A program made the translations under genes and the position numbers. DNA of 64,000 nt, taken from contig CANQTD010000002.1 in the NCBI GenBank assembly GCA_947626685.1, positions 62,001 to 126,000 on the forward strand. Reading direction: 5' to 3'. The notes beneath the pieces are model-generated. The model made no database searches and was not told the origin of the DNA. It saw nothing but the letters and a program-made list of their open reading frames with translations. The number at the start of each line of letters is the position of its first letter. The first letter of the stretch is position 1. Origin of the DNA: an uncultured Clostridia bacterium (GTDB lineage: Bacteria; Bacillota; Clostridia; Christensenellales; Borkfalkiaceae). Below are positions 60,739 through 64,000 of the stretch, piece after piece.

Positions 60739-60797
60739 GGCGCGGCACACGCCGCCCGCATTGCATGCCGTCGGGTCTCCGCGGAGGTGAGTAAGGG

Positions 60798-61469
60798 ATG
60801 GAGAAGAAAAGCGAAAACGAACAGCCAAAAAAGGGCGGGAAACTCTCCGTCGCCCTGTCCGCCGTCATTTCCGTCGCGGTTTCCGCGCTCACGGCGGTCA
60901 TTGTCCTCCTGCTCGTCATCATTGTCTCGGGGAATATCGTCCGCAGCCGCTATCTCATCGTCGAGGTCGACGGCTCTTCGATGTTTTCCACGCTCAGGGA
61001 CGGCGACGTCCTGTACTGCGACAAAAATGACGCGGGCGAGCGGGGCGACATCGTCATCATCGACGTCTCCGGGCAGCCCGAATTCGAGCGCAGGGGCGTC
61101 GGGATCATCATCAAGCGGCTCATCGCCGTCGGAGGCGACAGTATCAAGTGCGAAAACGGCGTGGTCTATCTCGCGGAGGCGGGAGGGGAGTACGAACCGC
61201 TCGAGGAACCGTATATCGAGGGCCGCAACACCATTCCGTTCGAAGTGACGCTGCGGGAGGGCGAGATCTTTGTCATGGGCGACAACCGCGAGGACAGCAC
61301 AGACTGCCGCAGCGATGGAGTGGGCCCCTTGCAAGCGGAGGATATCCTCGGCACGGTGCCCGCGTGGTCAGTCGAACACAAAACGGTCATAACGGGATGG
61401 GAGAACATCAACGAGACCCTCTTCGGATGGATCAGGCGGGGTTCTCTCCTGACGGATAGTAAAGAATAA
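60798..61469 (+). CDS. lepB: Signal peptidase I
   Basis: The 223-aa membrane protease has one N-terminal helix (about 18-48), then the S26 catalytic Ser in G-S-S-M (S61) and Lys in I-I-K-R-L-I-A-V-G-G-D (K106), and M-G-D-N-R-E-D-S-T-D-C-R-S. It removes signal peptides outside the cytoplasmic membrane, for example from the exported proteins at 8.9 kb. GGAGGTGAGTAAGGG precedes ATG 60798. Confidence 0.94.
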   Translation: MEKKSENEQPKKGGKLSVALSAVISVAVSALTAVIVLLLVIIVSGNIVRSRYLIVEVDGSSMFSTLRDGDVLYCDKNDAGERGDIVIIDVSGQPEFERRGVGIIIKRLIAVGGDSIKCENGVVYLAEAGGEYEPLEEPYIEGRNTIPFEVTLREGEIFVMGDNREDSTDCRSDGVGPLQAEDILGTVPAWSVEHKTVITGWENINETLFGWIRRGSLLTDSKE

Positions 61470-61479
61470 GGAGTCATCT

Positions 61480-62322
61480 ATGAGCATTCAGTTAACAGCA
61501 GACAGCACTTGCGATCTCGGGCGGCTCGTCGCCGAAAACGGCATCGGCATCATGCCGCTCTCCGTCATTCTCGGCACCGATTCGTACCGTGACGGCGTGA
61601 ACATTGTTCCGCAGGATATCTTTCAATATGTGAGCAAAACGGGCACGCTGCCCAAGACGGCTGCGCCGAGCATTCAGGACTACGAAGAATTCTTCGGCGG
61701 CTATGTGGAGGCGGGGAAGACGGTCATCCACTTCAATATCTCTTCAAAATCCTCCTCTTCCAACCTCTATGCTACGGAAGCGGCGGAAAAATTCAAGGGA
61801 AAGGTGTACGTCGTCGACACGAAGGCTCTCTCCTCGGGGCAGGGGCTTCTCGTGATGAAAGCGCTCGACCTGCTCCAAGAGGGGAAGGGCGCGGAGGAGA
61901 TCTGCGAGACCGTCAACGCGCTCCGTCCGAAAGTTAACACGTCCTTCATCCCCGACCGCCTCGACTATCTCTTCAAGGGCGGCCGCTGTTCGCGCATGGC
62001 GATGTACGGCGCCAATCTGTTAAAGATCCATCCGCTCATCGAAATGGACGACGGCCAGCTCGTCGCGGGCACGAAGTACCGCGGGAGCATGCAGAAATGT
62101 ATCGAGAAGTACATCGCCGATCTTGCGGTCAAGTATCCGAAATACGACAGGAGGAGATGCTTCATCACGCACAGCAGCGCAGACAGGGAACTCGTGGAAT
62201 TTGCGAGAGAGCAGGTCGGAAAGACGTTCTCCTTCGATGAAGTCATCGAAACGGTCGCGGGCTCCGTCGTCACGGGACACTGCGGAAGAAACACGCTCGG
62301 CGTGCTGTTCATTGCGGAGTGA
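61480..62322 (+). CDS. DegV-family fatty-acid-binding protein
   Basis: The 280-aa protein is a DegV/FakB type: T-A-D-S-T-C-D-L at the start, T-A-A-P-S near residue 60, S-S-K-S-S-S-S near 88, and R-L-D-Y-L-F-K-G-G-R-C near 167. FakB proteins hand fatty acids to the kinase FakA; no fakA is present nearby. It starts 10 nt after lepB behind AAGGAGTC. Confidence 0.92.
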   Translation: MSIQLTADSTCDLGRLVAENGIGIMPLSVILGTDSYRDGVNIVPQDIFQYVSKTGTLPKTAAPSIQDYEEFFGGYVEAGKTVIHFNISSKSSSSNLYATEAAEKFKGKVYVVDTKALSSGQGLLVMKALDLLQEGKGAEEICETVNALRPKVNTSFIPDRLDYLFKGGRCSRMAMYGANLLKIHPLIEMDDGQLVAGTKYRGSMQKCIEKYIADLAVKYPKYDRRRCFITHSSADRELVEFAREQVGKTFSFDEVIETVAGSVVTGHCGRNTLGVLFIAE

Positions 62323-62325
62323 GCC

Positions 62326-62886
62326 ATGACGAAGTTATACAGGGACGCAGATCTTTACGAGAGCACGATGCAGCGCCGCAAGATCCTCGGCGTGTTCATC
62401 GCCGTCTCCGCAGTATGCCTTTTGGCGGTGGCCGCGCTCGTGACCGCCTATACGCAGCTTCCGTACAACGATCCCGCAGGCGGATGGATCATCGCCGCCA
62501 CCTGCGTCGCGGTCGGGGCGTACATGGTCTTTGCCTTCCCCTACATGGGGATCAAATTCAAGCGGGTGAACGCGTATTGCAAAATGTTGAATTTCATTTC
62601 GGAGGGGTTGAAGGAGTGCGCGGTCGCCCCGTTCGCGGACATCGAGGACTGGGTCACCCGTGACGGCGTGGATTGCAACGTCGCCGTTTTTGAAGTGAAG
62701 AATATCAAAAAGGACGAGCCCCTCAAACGCCAGATCTTCATAGACGGCGAAAAGGACTTTCCGCCCTTCGAGGTCGGAATGCCCGTCCGCTTTATCTCGC
62801 AGGGGAACCTGATGATCGCATACGAGATCCAAGAGCGGGAAAACACCAACGAACCCAAACAAGAGAATACCAATAAGGAGACTTGA
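62326..62886 (+). CDS. Two-helix membrane protein of unknown function
   Basis: The 186-aa protein has two membrane helices (about 20-42 and 52-73), then a soluble domain of about 90 residues and an Asn/Glu/Thr-rich tail (N-T-N-E-P-K-Q-E-N-T-N). Not recognised. It follows degV by 3 nt and precedes pepF by 2 nt, so it is part of the operon. Confidence 0.8.
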   Translation: MTKLYRDADLYESTMQRRKILGVFIAVSAVCLLAVAALVTAYTQLPYNDPAGGWIIAATCVAVGAYMVFAFPYMGIKFKRVNAYCKMLNFISEGLKECAVAPFADIEDWVTRDGVDCNVAVFEVKNIKKDEPLKRQIFIDGEKDFPPFEVGMPVRFISQGNLMIAYEIQERENTNEPKQENTNKET

Positions 62887-62888
62887 TC

Positions 62889-64000
62889 ATGGAACGGAAA
62901 GACGTAAGAGCGGAATACAAATGGAGGACGTCGGATATCTTCCCCGACGACGGGGAATGGGAGAAGGCGTTCTCCGCACTCGAAGAAAAGCTCGACCTTG
63001 CCAAATACCGCGGGACGCTCACCTGCGCGGAGAACATTTTACGGTATTTTAAGGCGGAGGAGGCGTTCAGCCTCGCGGCGATGAAGGTGTATCTCTATGC
63101 TTTTTTGAAGCACGACGAGGACGTCCGCGTCACCAAATACAATTCCTACCTCGCAAAAGTCATCTCGCTTTTGACGCGGGCGGGCGCGGAGACGGCGTTT
63201 GCGACGCCCGAACTCACCTCGCTGCCCGAGGAAACGCTCGACGCGCTCATCGCGGACGAACGGCTCAAAGATTACGATTACATGCTCGCGCGCATCAAGG
63301 CGAGCAAGAAATATACGCTCTCGGAGAGGGAAGAGGTCATTCTCGCACAGGCGGGCGAGCCGCTCGCCGTCGCGGGGGACGTGTTCGAAATGCTCGACAA
63401 TGCGGAACTCGACCTTCCCGAGGCCGAGATCGACGGGAAGAAGGTCAAACTTTCGCACGGGCTCTATTCCGTCGTGATGAGCGGGCGCGACCGCGCCAAG
63501 CGGGAAGAGGTGTTCAAGCTCTATTACGGCGCATACAAAAAGATCTTGAGCACGCTCGCGACGACCTATTACGGAAACGTCAAGGCAGACATTTTCTACA
63601 AGACGGTCCGCGGCTATGAGAGCTGTCTCCAAAAGGCGCTCTTCGAAGAGGACGTCGACCCCAGCGTCTACGAGCGCCTCGTTGCTTCGGTGAGCAAGGC
63701 CGCGCCGCTCATGCACCGTTACATGGCTCTCCGCAAGCGCGTTCTCGGCTATGACGAAATGCACATGTACGACATCTATCCTTCCCTCGTTGCGGACGCG
63801 GAGCTCAAACTCACGTTCGACGAGGCGTTCGACCTCTGCCTGAAAGGGCTTGCGCCCCTCGGCGAGGAATACATTTCCCTCTTCAAAAAGGGCAGGGACG
63901 AAGGGTGGATCGACGTCGAGGAGACGGAGGGGAAGCGCAACGGCGCGTACTCCATCGGCATCTACGGCAACCATCCCTATGTCCTGCTCAACTACCAAAA
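62889..64000 (+). CDS. pepF: Oligoendopeptidase F (M3 family), 3' end outside window
   Basis: About 370 residues are visible of a protein usually near 600. The start R-K-D-V-R-A-E-Y-K-W-R-T-S-D-I-F-P is the PepF N-terminus, followed by its helical lobe with Y-L-Y-A-F, E-E-D-V-D-P-S-V-Y-E-R-L and the M-Y-D-I-Y entry to the catalytic domain. The HExxH zinc motif would lie beyond the window. ATG 62889 is 2 nt after the previous gene. Confidence 0.92.
   Translation, partial: MERKDVRAEYKWRTSDIFPDDGEWEKAFSALEEKLDLAKYRGTLTCAENILRYFKAEEAFSLAAMKVYLYAFLKHDEDVRVTKYNSYLAKVISLLTRAGAETAFATPELTSLPEETLDALIADERLKDYDYMLARIKASKKYTLSEREEVILAQAGEPLAVAGDVFEMLDNAELDLPEAEIDGKKVKLSHGLYSVVMSGRDRAKREEVFKLYYGAYKKILSTLATTYYGNVKADIFYKTVRGYESCLQKALFEEDVDPSVYERLVASVSKAAPLMHRYMALRKRVLGYDEMHMYDIYPSLVADAELKLTFDEAFDLCLKGLAPLGEEYISLFKKGRDEGWIDVEETEGKRNGAYSIGIYGNHPYVLLNYQ

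Noticed and set aside
1-64000. CRISPR array, rRNA genes, insertion sequences, prophage
   Set aside because: No regularly spaced repeats, rRNA sequence, transposase or phage structural gene was seen on either strand.

Overview
The window comes from an endospore-forming Bacillota of the Clostridia type. It carries spoVAD and spoVAE, spoIIGA-sigE, sigG, a ylbJ-like gene and a ylmC/ymxH-like gene. It also has classic Firmicute operons: rimP-nusA-ylxR-ylxQ-infB-rbfA-nrnA-truB-ribF and dgt-dnaG-sigA-trmK-nif3. Coding DNA is GC-rich, most genes lie on the + strand, and many overlap by 4 nt (ATGA or GTGA). Promoters read as TTGaca, 17 nt, TATAAT. I cannot name a species; an uncultured Clostridia lineage such as a Christensenellales-like gut bacterium would fit, but that is inference.

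Layout. 1-8.3 kb is accessory: the end of a large Ig-like/LRR surface protein, a glycosyltransferase relic, spoVAD-spoVAE without spoVAC, an intergenic region with DnaA boxes and Spo0A-like boxes, an EamA transporter, and a tRNA-Arg(ACG) array in which one gene is intact and two are broken in the T-loop by a short repeat. 8.5-11.8 kb holds a DtxR-family repressor, an Ig-like/VanZ fusion and a two-domain flavin reductase-like protein. 11.9-15.0 kb is nrdR-ispG followed by a drastically shortened polC that keeps only its N-terminal, OB and exonuclease parts. 15.1-23.8 kb is the translation/transcription factor operon. 23.9-24.9 kb and 48.4-49.1 kb hold two similar modules, each a small membrane protein divergent from a 71-aa Xre regulator with a palindromic operator inside the promoter spacer.

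24.9-34.5 kb carries an Xaa-Pro peptidase, efp, dtd, metallo-beta-lactamase proteins, a patatin and the shikimate genes aroC-aroB-aroE-aroQ-aroK. 34.6-41.7 kb is dgt-dnaG-sigA-trmK-nif3-zinc ribbon-alr. 41.8-45.3 kb has rsmD, coaD, DAHP synthase and prephenate dehydratase, so aromatic amino-acid synthesis is split over two operons. 45.3-53.3 kb mixes ylbJ, a second patatin, rarA, spoIIGA-sigE, an intracellular GH27 alpha-galactosidase wedged between sigE and sigG, then sigG-ylmC. 53.4-64 kb has a DnaD protein that ends in a DnaI-like helicase-loader zinc domain without the AAA+ motor, sbcD-sbcC, an alpha/beta hydrolase without its serine, lepB, degV and the start of pepF.

The items that most deserve follow-up are the PolC remnant, the DnaD/loader chimera, the interrupted tRNA-Arg array, the DnaA-box cluster, the paired Xre modules, and a 23-bp palindromic motif found four times in operon gaps.
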